Shown piece after piece: positions 62,784 through 64,000 of a stretch of 64,000 nt of DNA. The stretch spans positions 1-64,000 of the forward strand of contig NZ_CADCSU010000023.1 of the NCBI RefSeq assembly GCF_902804475.1, written 5' to 3'. The notes beneath the pieces are model-generated. The model saw only the letters and a program-made list of their open reading frames with translations, was not told the DNA's origin and made no database searches. Numbering within the stretch: the stretch's first letter is position 1; every line of letters begins with the position of its first letter. The stretch comes from Flavobacterium bizetiae (GTDB taxonomy: Bacteria; Bacteroidota; Bacteroidia; Flavobacteriales; Flavobacteriaceae). A program made the translations under genes and the position numbers.

Positions 62784-63524
62784 CTATTTATACTCGTTTA
62801 CTCCTTCTACAACTGCCTTCTCTGTCATCTCCATTAATTCGGCAAAATTATAGTCTTTTACGGCTAAAGCCTTATGAGCGGTAAAGGTAAGGCGATTTCC
62901 TAAACCTACAGGAAAAAAACCATATTTTACCATTTTCCATGAATTGTTGATACTCACTGGTACTATATACGCAGAAGGTGCGTATTTGCATAGAATTTTT
63001 ACACCATTTTGAGCAAATTCTTTCGGTTTTCCTGTTTTACTACGTGTTCCTTCAGGAAAAATTACTGCAGATCTCTTATATTTTTCAATATATTCAGACA
63101 AACCTTTTATTGCCGGTATTGCCTGTTTTGGGTCTTTACGGTCAATTAGCACAGATCCCCCATGTTTTAAATTATAAGACACACTCGGGATTCCGCTACC
63201 TAACTCTTTCTTGCTTACAAATTTACAATGAAAACGTCTAAAGTACCAAATCATTGCAATGATATCGTACATACTTTGATGATTAGAAACAAAAATAATA
63301 GGAACTCCCGTTGGGATGTTTTCTCTATTTTCGATCTTATAAGTTGTTCCCACAAGATTGGTACATCTTAACAGGCAAAAATTTAAATAATCTACACTTT
63401 TTTTATGAGCCTGATAGCCAAAAACATTTAGGCAAATCCATTGTATTGGATGAAATACAAGCAAACACAAACTAAAAACTAGATAGTATATTACTGATAT
63501 TGGATAGGAAATTATTTTTTGCAT
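62784..63524 (-). CDS. plsC: 1-acyl-sn-glycerol-3-phosphate acyltransferase
   Basis: A 246-residue membrane-bound acyltransferase with the catalytic NHQSMYD (His82, Asp87, the H-x4-D motif) and the substrate-binding FPEGTRSKTG (Phe156-Arg161). It adds the second acyl chain in phospholipid synthesis. The start at ATG 63524 (MQKIISYPISVIYYLVF) matches the family; the longer reading from 63611 adds 29 hydrophobic residues that are not typical. The acyl-ACP desaturase gene follows. Confidence 0.9.
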   Translation of the reverse strand: MQKIISYPISVIYYLVFSLCLLVFHPIQWICLNVFGYQAHKKSVDYLNFCLLRCTNLVGTTYKIENRENIPTGVPIIFVSNHQSMYDIIAMIWYFRRFHCKFVSKKELGSGIPSVSYNLKHGGSVLIDRKDPKQAIPAIKGLSEYIEKYKRSAVIFPEGTRSKTGKPKEFAQNGVKILCKYAPSAYIVPVSINNSWKMVKYGFFPVGLGNRLTFTAHKALAVKDYNFAELMEMTEKAVVEGVNEYK

Positions 63525-63861
63525 GCTTAAAAAATTAATGCCCAAAAGTAATAAATAAATTTTTAGCTCTATAAAAATTATATAACTACCAACAAATATG
63601 GTGTTTACCAAAATAAACCTATTACAAATCGTACAAATTTAGACTCATTATATTGGCTTTATAAATTGAATTTTACAAATATAACCAAGATAAGATCGTG
63701 AATGCTTACAGAAAATCAGGTTTAATTTATAAAAACCACATCAATATCACAGAAATTTAAGACCTCAGCACAAATTTGAATACAAAGTAATTGCCTAAAA
63801 TCGCTGGCATTTGCAATACAATTGTACCTTTGTCTTAAATTGCAATTTTTTTCTGAATTAA

Positions 63862-64000
63862 ATGAACTTCACTTACCCTAAAAATGAACGCTTAAAGAGC
63901 AAAACAACAATAGGTTTACTATTTTCGGAAGGAAAATCAGTTTCTAAATATCCGTTGCGTTTGGTTTACCGTCAAGCGGAAGTTGATGCCGCAGAAAAAA
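63862..64000 (+). CDS. rnpA: Ribonuclease P protein component (partial)
   Basis: The first 46 codons are present and the gene runs off the window end. MNFTYPKNERLKSKTTIGLLFSEGKSVSKYPLRLVYR matches the N-terminus of RnpA, including KNERLKSKTTI and the YPLRLVY strand. RnpA helps the catalytic RNA of RNase P process tRNA precursors. It is the only plus-strand gene near the right edge. Confidence 0.85.
   Translation, partial: MNFTYPKNERLKSKTTIGLLFSEGKSVSKYPLRLVYRQAEVDAAEK

Overview
The window looks like chromosomal DNA from a Flavobacterium-type member of the Bacteroidota. Indicators are low GC with AT-rich intergenes, no obvious Shine-Dalgarno sites, promoters of the Bacteroidota form TTG-N17-23-TAnnTTTG (for example before feoA and mntH), the gliding lipoprotein gene gldH beside ricT, SusC-like TonB receptors with a carboxypeptidase-D-like N-terminal domain, and rnpA at the right edge. 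No rRNA, tRNA, CRISPR array or prophage was seen.

Layout. 0-6.6 kb: a secreted SAM-hydrolase-like protein, a frameshifted TonB receptor, and a scoA/scoB CoA-transferase pair split by a class A beta-lactamase. 6.9-11.1 kb: pbp1A, gldH, ricT. 11.4-13.7 kb: three unknown exported proteins. 13.7-17.5 kb: ferredoxin, trhP, a REP palindrome array with its transposase-like RAYT gene, and trhO; TrhP and TrhO are the two known routes to 5-hydroxyuridine at tRNA position 34, and here they share a homologous C-terminal domain. 17.6-21.6 kb: bacilliredoxin, lycopene cyclase, two surface-protein paralogues (one broken by a stop codon) and a thioredoxin. 21.7-30.2 kb: metal handling, with a TonB receptor, an FAD oxidoreductase, a COG0523 GTPase, a MerC-like protein, a divergent Fur/Zur regulator with paired operator candidates, an Nramp-Usp fusion and MntR. 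31-50 kb: most of the heme pathway (hemJ, hemH, hemA, hemC, hemD, hemE, hemF, hemB) mixed with unrelated genes and an AraC regulator. 50-56.6 kb: a second palindrome array, two tandem M13 peptidases and an EamA transporter. 56.9-60.2 kb: SCO protein, then feoA, feoB and a tiny Cys-rich FeoB-associated protein. 60.8-64 kb: HD hydrolase, acyl-ACP desaturase, PlsC acyltransferase and the start of rnpA.

How the parts fit. Iron and manganese uptake (FeoAB, MntH/MntR), zinc homeostasis (Zur, COG0523, MerC) and heme synthesis, which consumes iron, lie within one 40 kb stretch. The other strong theme is repeats. Nearly every intergenic gap holds an inverted repeat, including two superfamilies of REP-like palindromes, only one of which has a RAYT gene in the window. 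Most striking are the TrhO/TrhP shared domain in a locus invaded by a RAYT/REP module, the duplicated gene end beside a REP cluster at 24.3 kb, and a 460 bp gene insertion before hemF bounded by 25 bp direct repeats.
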